Source of the DNA: Enterobacter sp. EA-1
GTDB taxonomy: Bacteria; Pseudomonadota; Gammaproteobacteria; Enterobacterales; Enterobacteriaceae
Length of the DNA: 64,000 nucleotides
Assembly (NCBI GenBank): GCA_002886105.1
Contig: CP025776.1
Location: 992,001 to 1,056,000, forward strand
Reading direction: 5' to 3'
Both the position numbers and the translations under genes were made by a program. Each line of letters starts with the position of its first letter. Position 1 is the stretch's first letter. Below, in pieces: positions 23,628 to 34,810 of the stretch. The notes below the pieces were generated by a model. The model had not been told where the DNA came from. It did no database searches and worked only from the letters and a program-made list of their open reading frames with translations.

Positions 23628-24061
23628 CGGGCAGCATCCTGTACGGCGGCAGCCAGTGCCGCCAGCCCCTGACTGCGTGAAGCGCTAAGCTGGGCACGCA
23701 AACCGAGTTCATCAAATAACGCCAGCGGATCGTGCTCCAGCAGCTCCGCCGGGCGTTTGCCTTCCACGGCGGTCAGTAATACCGCCAGCAGCCCGCGGAC
23801 AATGCGGCCTTCGCTGTCGCCAAAGAAATGCAGAGCGCCATCCGCAGCGGGCGTTGCTCCCAGCCAGACGCGATTTTCACAACCGGGGATCTCCCGCGCC
23901 TGTGCTTTCAGCGCGTCTGTTGCCGCAGGCAACTGCTTCCCGAGCAGGATTAATTGCCGGTATTTGTCTTCCCACTGGGTCAGCGTGCCAAAGGTCTGGC
24001 GCAGTGTTGCTTCAGTTATCACCGTGCCGAACGGGTGTCCGGCAAAAGCGGGGTTTGTCAT
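23612..24061 (-). CDS. csdE: Cysteine desulfurase sulfur acceptor CsdE
   Basis: A SufE-like protein that takes persulfide sulfur from CsdA. 149 residues, [20 protein letters not shown] onwards, ending [15 protein letters not shown] carries the acceptor cysteine (residue 61). [21 protein letters not shown] is the SufE family signature. ATG (24059-24061) overlaps the corrected csdA stop (TAATG). As printed, the csdA frame runs straight into csdE, giving a false fusion; see the csdA entry. Confidence 0.93.
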   Translation of the reverse strand: MTNPAFAGHPFGTVITEATLRQTFGTLTQWEDKYRQLILLGKQLPAATDALKAQAREIPGCENRVWLGATPAADGALHFFGDSEGRIVRGLLAVLLTAVEGKRPAELLEHDPLALFDELGLRAQLSASRSQGLAALAAAVQDAARQALA

Positions 24062-25269
24062 TAATCCACCAGTATGTCCGAGGGCGCGGTCAACGGCGTT
24101 CACCAGCGCATCCACATCGTGTTGCGTATTATAAGGGGCGAAAGATGCCCGCAATGTACCGTTGACGCCAAGCGCAGCCAGCAGCGGCTGAGCGCAGTGT
24201 TGACCGGCGCGCAGCGCAATGCCGTACCCGGCCAGCAACGTCACCATATCGCTGTGATGCACACCGGCAAAGTCGAAGGCCAGCAGACTGGAGTCCTGAC
24301 AGCGGAAAGAGCGGAACCCGGGGCGCTGCGCCAGTTGCTCTTCTGCAAGGGTCGCCAGCCCGCGACTGTAGCTTTCCGCCTTGGCGATATCTTGCGTCTT
24401 CAGCCACTCCAGTGCTGCGCTCAGGCCAATTACCCCGGCGACATTGGGCGTGCCCGCTTCCAGTTTGTAAGGCGCGGGCTGGGTGGTGAAACCGTCAAAG
24501 GTCACTTCGGTGATCATCTTGCCGCCGCCGAGCCATGGCGACATGGCATCCAGCAGTTCGGCTTTTCCATACAGCACGCCAATGCCGTTGGGGCCATACA
24601 GTTTGTGGCCGGAAAAAGCATAAAAATCGATATCCGAGGGCTCTGAACATTGGCCGGGAAATGCACCACGCCTTGTGCGCCATCGACCATCACCACCATG
24701 CCCGCCGCATGGGCAAGCGTGATGGCTTTTGCGAGATCCGGGCAGCCGCCAGTGACGTTCGACATCTGTCCCAGCGCAAGGATACGGCTGCGTGAAGTGA
24801 TGCAGTGCGGCAGTTGCGCGATATCCGGCAGATGATCGGCACCCAGCGGCAGTTTCACCACTCGTGCGCCGGTTTGCTGCGCCACCATCAGCCACGGCAC
24901 CAGATTGGCGTGGTGCTCGGCTTCGCTGACGATGATCTCATCGCCCGGTTGCAGGCGTGGACGGGCGTAACACTGAGCGACCATGTTGATGGATTCGGTT
25001 GTGCCGCGCGTCCAGACAATGTTCTTACCGGATGGTGCATTCACCAGTGCGGCGACCTGATCGCGGGCGGCTTCATAGCGGGCGGTTAGCTGCTGCGCTT
25101 GCGCGAACTGGCTGCGGTGCACATTGCCGGCGCTCAGACTGTAGAACTGCTGCGTGGCATCGATCACCGCCTGCGGTTTTAAGGCGGTGGCGGCGCTGTC
25201 CAGATAGACGCCAGCGTCAGCCAGCGCTGGAAACTGGGCGCGAAATAGCGATGGGTTAAATGCGTTCAT
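24061..25269 (-). CDS. csdA: Cysteine desulfurase CsdA
   Basis: A PLP-dependent class V aminotransferase-fold enzyme that releases alanine and a persulfide from cysteine, partnering CsdE. 401 residues after correction. Landmarks: [41 protein letters not shown] with the PLP lysine, and [11 protein letters not shown] with the catalytic cysteine. A break at about 24641 (CCGAGGG on the plus strand) is a CCTGG site. A second at about 24069 removes the stop: corrected, the tail reads DRALDILVD and stops at 24061-24063. ATG 25269 is the canonical start. Confidence 0.93.
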
Positions 25270-25460
25270 GGGGCTCCTCATACCAATAGCACGATCGTCG
25301 CGCAATTTTTCCGGCGTAGCAAGAACGTTGCGCTCCATCGGAATAGTCTGTTTGTCTGGCAGGGCCGGAGAAGCAGGTTATGCTGAATAGTGTTAGGTAA
25401 ATGTTTTGGCCTCTTCCTGAAAGAGGTTTTCACAGCATTAATTGCCAGAAGGAGAAGAAC

Positions 25461-25692
25461 ATGAAAAAGACTGCCGCAATTATATCTGCATGTATGTTTG
25501 CTTTTACCCTGAGCGCCTGTTCTGGTCCGAATTATGCGTTACACACCAATGATGGACGCACCATCGTCCTCGGAAGGGAAACCGAAAACAGATGATCAGA
25601 CGGGGATGATTTCCTATAAAGACGCGAATGGTAATGAGCAGCAGATTAACCGTTCAGACGTGAAAGAGATGGTCGCTCTGGAGAAAAAATAG
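25461..25692 (+). CDS. ygdI: YgdI/YgdR family small lipoprotein
   Basis: MKKTAAIISACMFAFTLSAC is a lipoprotein signal with lipobox LSAC. Then NYALHTNDGRTIV and, after a CCTGG-site break at 25569, TGMISYKDANGNEQQINRSD as in E. coli YgdI (75 residues). The DUF903/SH3-like fold is a small beta-barrel; function is unknown. GGAG lies upstream of ATG 25461. Stop TAG 25690-25692. It faces gcvB. Confidence 0.9.
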
Positions 25693-25708
25693 GCCGGATT
25701 TTGGATAT

Positions 25709-25913
25709 AAAAAAAGCACCGCAATTTTGCGGTGCTACATTAATCACTATGGACAGACAGGGTAAATGTACAGGAAGTGAAAAAGGGGTAGCGTTGCTAC
25801 CGGGGTCTGAATCGCAGACCAATTGCAAACACAACAACACAACATCACAACCGTAAGCCAAAAGCCCTTCAGAACACGCATTCCAAAAAGCTTCTCGTTC
25901 CGGCTCAGGAAGT
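25709..25913 (-). ncRNA. gcvB: GcvB small regulatory RNA
   Basis: On the minus strand the transcript begins ACTTCCTGAGCCGGAACGAG and ends in the terminator hairpin AGCACCGC-AAAATT-GCGGTGCT plus a T run. The G/U-rich R1 target-binding segment GTTGTGATGTTGTGTTGTTG is present, and the R2-region hairpin and the TACATTTACCCTGTCTGTCC block are conserved. Length of about 205 nt equals E. coli GcvB. It is divergent from gcvA with 128 bases between, as expected, since GcvA/GcvR control its transcription. With Hfq it represses many amino-acid and peptide transporter mRNAs. Confidence 0.95.
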
Positions 25914-26041
25914 GCCGCCACTATAGGTATTTGCTGGTAGAAGCTCAACGGACAATTTATAATGGCTCAGATAAAAAAAACTAATAGGTTAACCCTTGTT
26001 TCCTGTTTGTTAAATTGAGTTTACATCTAAGCCTGATAACC

Positions 26042-26960
26042 ATGTCAAAGCGATTACCACCACTAAATGCATTACGCGTTTTCGATGCCGCTGCGCGCCA
26101 TTTGAGTTTCACTCGCGCTGCCGATGAGCTTTTGTGACGCAGGCCGCAGTAAGCCACCAAATCAAGTCTCTCGAGGATTTTCTCGGGCTGAAACTCTTCC
26201 GCCGACGTAACCGCTCGCTGCTGCTGACCGAAGAGGGACAGAGTTATTTCCGAGGACATCAAAGAGATATTTTCACAGCTCAATGAGGCGACGCGTAAGC
26301 TCCGGTGGCGCGCAGCGCCAAAGGTGCTCTGACGGTAAGTTTATTACCCAGTTTTGCCATTCAATGGCTGGTGCCAAGACTCTCAAGCTTTAACTCAGCT
26401 TATCCGGGAATCGATGTGCGTATCCGAGGGCTGTGGATCGTGAAGAAGATAAACTGGCGGATGATGTCGACGTGGCCATTTTTTACGGTCGCGGCAACTG
26501 GCCAGGGCTGCGCGTGGAAAAATTGTACGCCGAATATCTGCTGCCGGTCTGTTCTCCGCTGTTGCTTACCGGCGATAAGGCATTGAAAAAACCAGAGGAT
26601 TTGGCGCAGCACACATTATTACACGACGCTTCCCGTCGCGACTGGCAAACTTATACGCGCCAGTTAGGTCTTAATCTTAACGTCCAGCAAGGGCCGATAT
26701 TCAGCCACAGCTCGATGGTGCTGCAAGCGGCTATCCACGGACAGGGGATCGCGCTGGCGAATAATGTGATGGCGCAGTCCGAAATTGAGGCAGGCCGGTT
26801 GGTTTGTCCTTTTAATGATGTTTTGGTCAGTAAAAATGCGTTTTATCTGGTTTGTCATGACAGTCAGGCAGAACTGGGTAAAATAGCCGCCTTTCGACAG
26901 TGGATACTGGCAAAAGCGGCAAACGAACAGGAAAAATTTCGTTTCCGTTACGAACAATAA
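26042..26960 (+). CDS. gcvA: Glycine cleavage system transcriptional activator GcvA
   Basis: A LysR-type regulator of gcvTHP and gcvB. MSKRLPPLNALRVFDAAARH starts the N-terminal HTH; FVTQAAVSHQIKSLEDFLGL is the recognition region. Effector domain blocks: SLLPSFAIQWLVPRLSSF, DVDVAIFYGRGNWPGL and CHDSQAELGKIAAFRQW. About 305 residues. Four breaks: a T run near 26131 and CCWGG sites at 26251, 26301 and 26425. ATG 26042 is canonical. Confidence 0.94.
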
Positions 26961-26998
26961 TTCGCGCGCAGTGGCGCGTATGACTTTAGGGTAACCAC

Positions 26999-27394
26999 AT
27001 GACCAGCCGTTTTATGCTGATTTTCGCCGCGGTGAGCGGTTTTGTATGTCGCGCTGGGAGCATTCGGCGCACATGTTTTAAGTAAGTCTTTGGGTGTGGT
27101 GGAGATGAGCTGGATCCAGACCGGCCTCGACTACCGAGGGCATTTCATACGCTTGCGGTGCTGGGATTGGCGGTTGCCATGCAGCGCCGTATCAGCATCT
27201 GGTTCTACTGGAGTAGCGTTTTCCGGCATTGGGTACCGTGCTGTTTAGCGGCAGCCTTTATTGCACAGCGCTCTCCCATTTACGCCTGTGGGTGTTTGTT
27301 ACGCCAGTCGGTGGTGTTTGCTTTTTTAATCGGCTGGGCATTGATGTTTACTGGCGCGATCCGTCTGAAACGTAAGGGCGTTGTTCATGAATAA
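26999..27394 (+). CDS. ygdD: DUF423 inner-membrane protein YgdD
   Basis: Small membrane protein of about 131 residues with four predicted helices. Pieces: [57 protein letters not shown] and [20 protein letters not shown]. Breaks at 27041, 27133 (CCGAGGG for CCAGG), 27222 (CCGG for CCTGG) and the T run at about 27327. The stop overlaps the rlmM start. Function is unknown. Confidence 0.88.
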
Positions 27395-28473
27395 AGTGGT
27401 GTTGCTGTGCCGCCCGGGTTTTGAGAAAGAGTGCGCAGCAGAAATTACCGATAAGGCCGGGCGTCTTGAGGTGTTCGGTTTTGCGCGCGTAAAAGAAAAC
27501 GCGGGCTATGTTTGAATGTTATCAGGAAAGCGATGCCGATAAGCTGGCGCGCGAACTGCCGTTTAATAGCCTGATTTTCGCTCGTCAGATGTTTGTGGTG
27601 GGGGGAATTACTGGAAAGATTTGCCGCCGGAAGATCGCATTACACCGATTGTCGGTATGTTGCAGGGTGTGGTGGATAAAGGCGGCGATCTGCGGGTTGA
27701 AGTGGCGGACACCAACGAAAGCAAAGAGCTGATGAAGTTCTGCCGCAAATTCACCGTGCCGCTGCGTTCCGCGTTGCGTGAAGTGGGTGTGCTGGCGCGC
27801 AGTGATACGCCAAAACGCCCGGTGGTGCATGTCTTTTCATTGCCCCTGGCTGCTGCTATACCGGGTATTCCTACTCCTTTAATAACTCGCCGTTCTATAT
27901 GGGTATCCCGCGCCTGAAGTTCCCGTCCGACGCGCCGAGCCGCTCAACGTTAAAGCTGGAAGAGGCGTTCCACGTCTTTATTCCGGAGGATGAGTGGGAC
28001 GAGCGTCTGGCCAATGGGATGTATGCCGTCGATCTTGGCGCATGTCCGGCGGCTGGACCTATCAACTGGTGAAACGCAACATGTGGGTTTACTCAGTGGA
28101 TAACGGCCCGATGGCGCAAAGTCTGATGGATACCGGCCGAGGTGACTCGGCTGCGGGAAGATGGCTTCCGCTAATCGCAACAACATCTCATGGATGGTGT
28201 GCGATATGGTGGAGAAAACCGGCGAAAGTCGCTGCGCTGATGGCGCAATGGCTGACAGAAGGCTGGTGCCGCGAAACCATTTTAACCTTAAACTGCCGAT
28301 GAAAAACGCTACGAAGAGGTGTCCAATAACCGGCGTATATTCAGGCCCAACTGGATGAGCACGGCATCGCTGCGCAGATTCAGGCGCGACAGCTGTACCA
28401 CGATCGTGAAGAAGTGACGGTGCATGTGCGCCGGATGTGGGCTGCGGTAGGCGGGCGGCGCGACGAGCGTTAA
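27387..28473 (+). CDS. rlmM: 23S rRNA 2'-O-ribose C2498 methyltransferase
   Basis: An SAM-dependent enzyme that methylates C2498 in 23S rRNA before ribosome assembly. N-terminal THUMP-like domain ([20 protein letters not shown]) and C-terminal Rossmann domain with [17 protein letters not shown] (SAM loop) and [17 protein letters not shown]. The end is [16 protein letters not shown]. About 366 residues. Breaks near 27500, 27605, 27838, 28035, 28136 (CCGAGG), 28165 and 28305. ATG 27387 overlaps the ygdD stop. Confidence 0.92.
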
Positions 28474-28512
28474 TCGCACGCCACCGGTGGCTCTTATTGC
28501 CCGAACAGTCAG

Positions 28513-28541
28513 AAAAAACGCCTGCGCAAGCAGGCGTTTTG
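28513..28541. terminator. Bidirectional terminator between rlmM and iap
   Basis: AAAAAACGCCTGC-GCAA-GCAGGCGTTTT is flanked by A and T runs, lies between two convergent genes, and can stop transcription from both sides. Confidence 0.85.
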
Positions 28542-28547
28542 TCCGAA

Positions 28548-29583
28548 TTATTTGCCCGCTTTCGCCAGCTCTTTGACTAACGGCAGCATGATGCGCATAA
28601 CATCGCGACTGCGGCGTTCTATGCGCCCTGGCAGCGCGCGGTCAATGTATTGCTGGTTATCCAGTCGCGCATTGTGATGGCTGACGCCGTCAGGAAAGGT
28701 TTTCGATTTTGCGCGTTGCTGCTCACCATCTTTATTGCCCAGCGACCAGTTCGTGGCTTCCACCGACAGTACCGGGATCCCCGCTTTATCAAACACTTCT
28801 GCGTCGTTACAGCAACTGGTGCCTTTAGGATAACTGGCGTTAAGCCCCGGGTTGCTCATGGCGAGAATACCCTGCGTGCGGGCAAGGGCTAGCGCACGGT
28901 CCCTCGTCAGTTTACGCACTGAGGCCGGGGTGTTTTTACCGCTATTAAAGTAGAGTTTGTCGCCGACGATCAGGTTGTTCAGGTTGATCACCAGCAGGGT
29001 GTGTTTCTTCTCGGCTTCGCTCATGCGATCGAGCAGGTTTTGTGCGCCGAGCTTGCCTTCCTCTTCACCGCTGGTGGCGATAAAACGGATGCTGTACTGC
29101 GTTGGCACCTGTTTGAGCGCCTGCGCCAGCTCCAGCATGACGCCCAGACTGGCTGCGTTATCATCGATCCCTTGTAAGGTTAAGCCGCCCAGATTGTTAT
29201 CCACATCGGCGTCGCTGCGCGGCGCGTAGGTGTCGAGATGCGCCATAATGATAATTTGCAGCGGCGATTTGCCTTCATGCGCGGCGATCACCGTACTGCC
29301 GGTAACGTTTTGCCAGCTCTGCTGTTTATCTTTCGCCGTGTAGCTGTAACGGGTTTTAAATTTACGGATGTTGCTCTCATAACCCATCTGCGCGAACTGC
29401 TGCTGCAAATAGTCGGCAGAGAGCATTTCCGCGGGTGTACCGGTCATTCGGCACCGGAAACAGAGTGGCAATATGGCGTGCCTGCTCATTAGCAAACTCA
29501 CCGGGTTGGGAAGGGCGGGCATGCGCCGGAAGGATAAAGCATACGCCGAGCGCAGCGGTACGGTGGCGCAATGCGGAAAACAT
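28548..29583 (-). CDS. iap: Alkaline phosphatase isozyme conversion aminopeptidase
   Basis: A secreted M28 zinc aminopeptidase that trims the N-terminal arginine of alkaline phosphatase. MFSALRHRTAALGVCFILPA is the signal peptide. Metal-site motifs: MAHLDTYAPRSDADVDNN, GIDDNAAS, ATSGEEEGKLGAQNL and LSVEATNW. About 345 residues. Two or more breaks (about 29445 and 29515) fall in the N-terminal part. In E. coli the CRISPR-cas locus lies next to iap; here cysF follows and no repeats are seen. Confidence 0.92.
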
Positions 29584-29716
29584 AGAGAGTCCTTTATGCA
29601 GCAAAAATTTTGACGCGCTTAGTATGAAACTGTGACCGGGTTTACACAATTTCATTTCTTCTTAACCGTGCGAAAAGACACGCGTTAAGCACTTTTGATA
29701 TTTGCTTTGCACAGGC

Positions 29717-29785
29717 GTTATTCCTTTGCGGAACTACTCATTCCAATTCGTAATTTCATTCGTTCTAAACCGCCCCTATAGTCCC
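29717..29785 (+). promoter_or_regulatory. Probable CysB-regulated promoter of cysF-cysDNC
   Basis: TATAGT at 29777-29782 with TTCATT 16 bases upstream suits a sigma-70 promoter 35 bases ahead of the cysF start. Upstream, TTATTCC-TTTGC-GGAACTA and ATTCC resemble the half-sites of CysB activation sites at sulfate-assimilation promoters. Assignment is by resemblance and position. Confidence 0.45.
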
Positions 29786-29817
29786 TGTATTGCTGGCTAT
29801 GAGTGAGTTGTTGCGTT

Positions 29818-31236
29818 GTGGATTACCTTCCGCTGTTTGCTGCTGTAAAAGACCGCCCCGTTCTGGTGATTGGCGGCGGCGAAATCGCCGCGCGCAAAAT
29901 CGCTTTTGCGTCGCGCGGGCGCACAGATCCAGGAGTTGTGGCGCAACAACTGGATGCGCCGCTGCAACAGCTTGCTGAACAGCAGGCTATTCACTGGCTG
30001 GCGACAACGTTTGACGAATCACAACTGGATAGCGTTTTTCTGGTGATTGCCGCCACCAATGATGCCGCGCTTAACCGCCGGGTATTCGATGCCGCCAACG
30101 CGCGCCACCGGCTGGTCAATGTGGTTGACGATCAGCCGCTGTGCTCCTTTATTTTCCCGTCGATTGTCGATCGTTCGCCGCTGCTGGTGGCGATCTCCTC
30201 CGGCGGTAACGCGCCGGTACTGGCGCGCTTGTTGCGTGAAAAGATTGGAAGCGTTGTTACCCGGAAATCTGGGGCGCATGGCGGAAGTGGCCGGGCGCTG
30301 GCGCACACGCATTAAAGCCTTTCGTCGGACCACCGATGAACGTCGCCGTTTTTGGGAAAGCGCCTTTCGCGGGCGTTTTGCCAGCCTGATGGCCGCAGGC
30401 GATGAACCCGCGGCGGAGAAAGCGCTGGAAGCGGAACTGACGCAGCCGGGCTCGGCGAGCGGGGAGATTATTCTGGTCGGCGCAGGGCCGGGCGACGCAG
30501 GGCTGCTGACATTGCGCGGTTTGCAGGTGATTCAGCAAGCCGATGTGGTGTTTTACGATCATCTGGTCAGCGATGCCGTGCTGGAGCTGACCCGTCGGGA
30601 TGCGGAAAAAATTTGTGTAGGTAAACGCGCCGGAGCACATGCGGTTGCGCAGCATGAAACCAATCGCATGCTGGTGGATGCCGCTCGCGAAGGCAAAACA
30701 GTGGTGCGCCTGAAGGGCGGCGATCCGTTTATTTTTGGTCGCGGTGGCGAAGAGTTGCAGGCAGCGGCGCAAGCAGGTATCCCTTTTCAGGTGGTGCCGG
30801 GCGTGACTGCCGCATCTGGCGCGACCGCTTATGCGGGGATTCCGCTGACGCACCGGGACTTTGCGCAGAGCGTGACGTTTGTTACCGGGCATTACAAAGC
30901 CGACAGCACTCCTTTCGACTGGTCGCTGCTGGCGCAAAGCCGCCAGACGCTGGCTATCTATATGGGGACGATGAAGGCCGCGGAAATCAGCGCACAACTG
31001 ATCGCCCACGGTCGCGATAACACCACGCCAGTGGCGGTGATTTCCCCGCGGTACGCGCGCGGATCAGCATGTGGCTACTGGCACATTAGAACAACTCGAG
31101 GAACTGGCGAAAGCTGCCCCGATGCCCGCTTTGTTAGTGGTGGGCGAGGTGGTTGGGCTTCATCGCGAACTCGCACGGGTTCCGGCATACGACAGGAACG
31201 GAAGCGTTCGACGCTTCTGTGATTAATCTGGCTTAA
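29818..31236 (+). CDS. cysF: Siroheme synthase (CysG-type, cysDNC-linked paralogue CysF)
   Basis: A trifunctional enzyme of about 472 residues. The N-terminal dehydrogenase/ferrochelatase part has [15 protein letters not shown] and [16 protein letters not shown]. The C-terminal uroporphyrinogen-III methyltransferase part has [38 protein letters not shown] and [20 protein letters not shown]. It makes siroheme, the cofactor of sulfite reductase. GTG 29818 (VDYLPLF) is chosen because it matches the CysG N-terminus. Breaks near 29915, 30250, 31050 and 31145. Sequence is clearly diverged from cysG beside nirBD; in Klebsiella aerogenes a gene in this position is named cysF (recalled from literature). 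The gene ends 9 bases before cysD. Confidence 0.85.
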
Positions 31237-31245
31237 GGAATGGTT

Positions 31246-32155
31246 ATGGACCAAAAACGACTCACCCACCTGCGACAACTGGAGGCGGAAAGCATCCATA
31301 TCATCCGCGAAGTGGCCGCCGAATTTTCCAACCCGGTGATGATGTATTCCATCGGCAAAGATTCCAGCGTGATGCTGCATCTTGCGCGTAAAGCCTTCTA
31401 TCCGGGCACGCTGCCGTTTCCGCTGCTGCATGTGGATACCGGTTGGAAATTCCGTGAGATGTATGAATTCCGTGACCGTACCGCGAAAGCCTACGGCTGT
31501 GAGCTGCTGGTGCATAAGAACCCGGAAGGGGTAGCGATGGGCATTAACCCGTTCGTGCACGGCAGTGCGAAACATACCGACATCATGAAAACCGAAGGGC
31601 TGAAGCAGGCGCTGAACAAATACGGTTTTGATGCCGCATTCGGCGGCGCGCGTCGCGACGAAGAAAAAATCCCGCGCCAAAGAGCGTATTTACTCGTTCC
31701 GTGACCGTTTCCACCGCTGGGACCCGAAAAACCAGCGCCCGGAGCTGTGGCATAATTACAACGGCCAGATTAACAAGGGCGAAAGCATTCGCGTGTTCCC
31801 GCTGTCAAACTGGACCGAACTGGATATCTGGCAGTACATCTACACCGGAAAATATCGAGATTGTTCCTCTGTATCTGGCGGCGGAACGCCCGGTGCTGGA
31901 GCGTGACGGCATGCTGATGATGATCGATGACGACCGTATCGATCTGCAACCGGGCGAAGTGATCGAGCAGCGAATGGTCCGTTTCCGTACGCTGGGCTGC
32001 TGGCCTCTCACTGGTGCAGTGGAGTCGGATGCGCAAACGCTGCCTGAGATCATCGAAGAGATGCTGGTTTCCTACCAGTGAACGTCAGGGCCGCGTGATT
32101 GACCGCGACCGGGCCGGCTCCATGGAGCTGGAAAAAACGTCAGGGATATTTCTAA
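31246..32155 (+). CDS. cysD: Sulfate adenylyltransferase subunit 2
   Basis: The catalytic, PP-loop subunit of ATP sulfurylase, making APS from sulfate and ATP with CysN. Starts [38 protein letters not shown] holds the PP-loop SxGKDS. Also [18 protein letters not shown] and [18 protein letters not shown] after correction. 302 residues. ATG 31246 is preferred to ATG 31240 because it matches the family start. Breaks at 31668 (A run), 31850 (CCTGG), 32075 and 32135 (A run). Confidence 0.93.
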
Positions 32156-32164
32156 GGAGCCGCC

Positions 32165-33589
32165 ATGAACACCACAATCGCACAACAAATTGCTAATGAA
32201 GGCGGCGTCGAAGCGTATCTGCATGCTCAGCAGCACAAAAGCCTGCTGCGCTTTCTGACCTGCGGCAGCGTCGATGACGGGAAAAGCACCCTGATTGGCC
32301 GCTTGCTGCACGACACCCGCCAGATCTATGAAGATCAGCTCTCTACGCTGCACAACGACAGCAAACGTCACGGTACGCAGGGTGAGAAGCTCGATCTGGC
32401 CTTGCTGGTGGATGGCCTGCAAGCGGAGCGCGAACAGGGCATCACCATTGATGTGGCTTATCGCTATTTCTCCACCGAGAAACGCAAATTTATCATTGCC
32501 GATACCCCGGGGCACGAGCAGTACACCCGTAATATGGCGACCGGGGCCTCGACCTGCGATCTGGCGATCCTGCTGATCGACGCCCGTAAAGGCGTGCTGG
32601 ATCAGACGCGCCGTCACAGCTTTATCTCCACGCTGCTGGGCATTAAGCACCCGTGGTGGCGGTGAATAAAATGGATCTGGTGGCGTTTAGCGAAGAGACC
32701 TTCGAGAACATCCGTCAGGATTATTTGACCTTGCAGAACAATTGCCGGGCAATCTGGATATCCGTTTTGTGCCGCTCTCGGCGCTGGAAGGCGACAACGT
32801 CGCAAGCCAGAGTCCGCAAATGCCATGGTACAGCGGCCCGACGCTGCTGGAAGTGCTGGAAACGGTTGAGATCCAGCGCGTGGTGGATACGCAGCCGATG
32901 CGCTTCCCGGTGCAGTATGTTAACCGCCCGAACCTCGATTTCCGTGGTTTTTCCGGTACGCTGGCGTCCGGTGTGGTGAAAGTGGGGCAACGCATCAAAG
33001 TCTTACCGTCTGGCGTTGAGTCGTCTGTCGCCCGTATCGTCACCTTTGATGGCGATTTACAAGAAGCGGCCGCCGGTGAAGCGATTACGCTGGTGCTGAA
33101 AGATGAAATTGATATCAGCCGCGGCGATCTGATCCTCGATGCGCAGGAAACGCTGCCAGCGGTGCAGAGTGCTTCGCTCGATGTGGTGTGGATGGCGGAA
33201 AAACCGTTGCAGCCGGGGCAAAGCTACGACATTAAAGTCGCCGGTAAAAGACCCGCGCGCGCGTGGACAACATTCAGTATCAGGTTGACATCAATAACCT
33301 CACTCAGCGCCGGGGTGGAAAGCCTGCCGTTGAACGGCATTGGTCTTATCGATTTAACCTTTGATGAGCCGCTAACGCTGGATGCCTACCAGCAGAACCC
33401 GGTCACCGGTGGGATTATCTTTATTGATCGTCTGAGCAATGTAACCGTTGGGGCAGGCATGGTGCGTGACGTTCATGCCGGGCAACAGACCAGTACTTCC
33501 GAATTCAGCGCTTTTGAGCTGGAACTGAACCACTTATTCGTAAGCACTTCCCGCACTGGGGCGCGCGTGATCTGCTGGGAGGTCAGTAA
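32165..33589 (+). CDS. cysN: Sulfate adenylyltransferase subunit 1 (GTPase)
   Basis: The regulatory EF-Tu-like GTPase subunit of ATP sulfurylase. G motifs: [19 protein letters not shown] (G1), [18 protein letters not shown] (G3), NKMDLV (G4). Then the beta-barrel part [18 protein letters not shown] and, at the end, [14 protein letters not shown] after correction of a break near 33535. About 474 residues. Other breaks: 32650 (CCTGG), 32735 and 33250 (A run). The stop TAA 33587-33589 overlaps the cysC ATG. Confidence 0.93.
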
Positions 33590-34194
33590 TGGCGCAGCAT
33601 GACGAAAACGTCGTCTGGCATGCGCACCCGGTTACGGCTGAGCAGCGCGAACAACTCCACGGTCACCGTGGGGTTGTGCTGTGGTTTACCGGGCTCTCCG
33701 GCTCAGGTAAATCTACCGTCGCCGGGGCGTTGGAAGAGGCGCTGCACCGTGTGGGCGTGAGCACCTATTTGCTGGATGGCGACAATGTTCGCCATGGGTT
33801 GTGCAGCGACTGGGCTTTAGCGATGCCGATCGTAAAGAGAATATCCGCCGGGTGGGTGAAGTTGCCAAACTGATGGTCGACTCAGGGCTGGTGGTGTTAA
33901 CGGCGTTTATCTCTCCGCACCGCGCGGAGCGCCAGATGGTGCGCGAGCGGCTTGGGGAAGGGCGCTTTATCGAAGTGTTTGTCGATACGCCATTGGCTAT
34001 TTGCGAGGCGCGCGATCCGAAGGGATTGTATAAAAAAAGCGCGTGCTGGCGAGCTGCGTAACTTCACCGGTATCGACTCGGTTTACGAAGCGCCGCTCTC
34101 TGCGGAGGTTCATCTGGATGGTGAACAATTGGTAACAAATTTGGTAAGCCAATTATTAGATCTCCTCCGACAGGGCGATATTATCAGATCCTGA
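33589..34194 (+). CDS. cysC: Adenylylsulfate kinase
   Basis: Phosphorylates APS to PAPS. 201 residues. P-loop [42 protein letters not shown] and the lid segment [13 protein letters not shown] after correcting an A run at 34028. A break at 33808 removes a base from GAC CTG GGC (a CCTGG site). TAATG overlap with cysN. Last gene of the cysF-D-N-C operon. Confidence 0.93.
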
Positions 34195-34305
34195 GACGGT
34201 ACTGGCGATACCCGTCATCTTCAGGTGGCCCGGCGTTAATTTCCACACTGCCTGATGATTGCGCGTATCTCCCCTTTGCCGGTCGTTCAGGTAACAGGAT
34301 CAGAT

Positions 34306-34634
34306 ATGCGTAACAGTCAGAACATCACCCTCTCCCGGTCGGAGTCGCTTTCCACGACGACCACAGACGAAACCACATGGTCTCTCCCCGGGGCCGTTGT
34401 GGGGTTCGTTGCATGGCTAGTGGCGCTGGCGATCCCGTTTATGATCTACGGCCCCAACACGCTCTTCTTCTTTCTCTACACCGGCCCTTCTTCCTTGCGC
34501 TGATGCCCGTTTCGGTGGTGGTCGGCATTGCGTTGCATTCACTGCTGGGCGGCAAGCTGCTGTACAGTAGCGTGGCGACATTGCTGACGGTGATCGCCAT
34601 GTTCGGCGTGCTGTTTATGTGGCTGCTCGGCTAA
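34306..34634 (+). CDS. ygbE: DUF3561 inner-membrane protein YgbE
   Basis: About 108 residues with three likely transmembrane helices: GAVVGFVAWLVALAIPFMIY, then TLFFFLYTWPFFLALMPVSV after correcting CCGG to CCTGG at 34483, and a C-terminal helix ending FMWLLG. Starts MRNSQNITLSRSES at 34306 as in E. coli. Function is unknown. It stands between cysC and ftsB as in E. coli. Confidence 0.88.
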
Positions 34635-34810
34635 GGGCATGCATACTTCAAACCGTAACGCACATTAAGACAATGTGTCCGGGATGGGGTGTGGGCTACG
34701 GTTCGGCAGTCAAATGTGCTAAAGTCTGGCGCTTGTGCGGTATCACCCGGCCCCGGAGTGGAGTCTGACGAAAAGTTATGGGATGATGATGCCGTTTTTC
34801 AGGGGGCAGG

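Noticed and set aside
24061-24895. CsdA-CsdE fusion protein
   Set aside because: Produced by one error at a CCTGG site; correction restores the csdA stop and normal TAATG overlap.
29584-29817. Possible CRISPR array between iap and the cys genes
   Set aside because: No repeated 28-29 base units with spacers; the gap is short and holds the cysF promoter.
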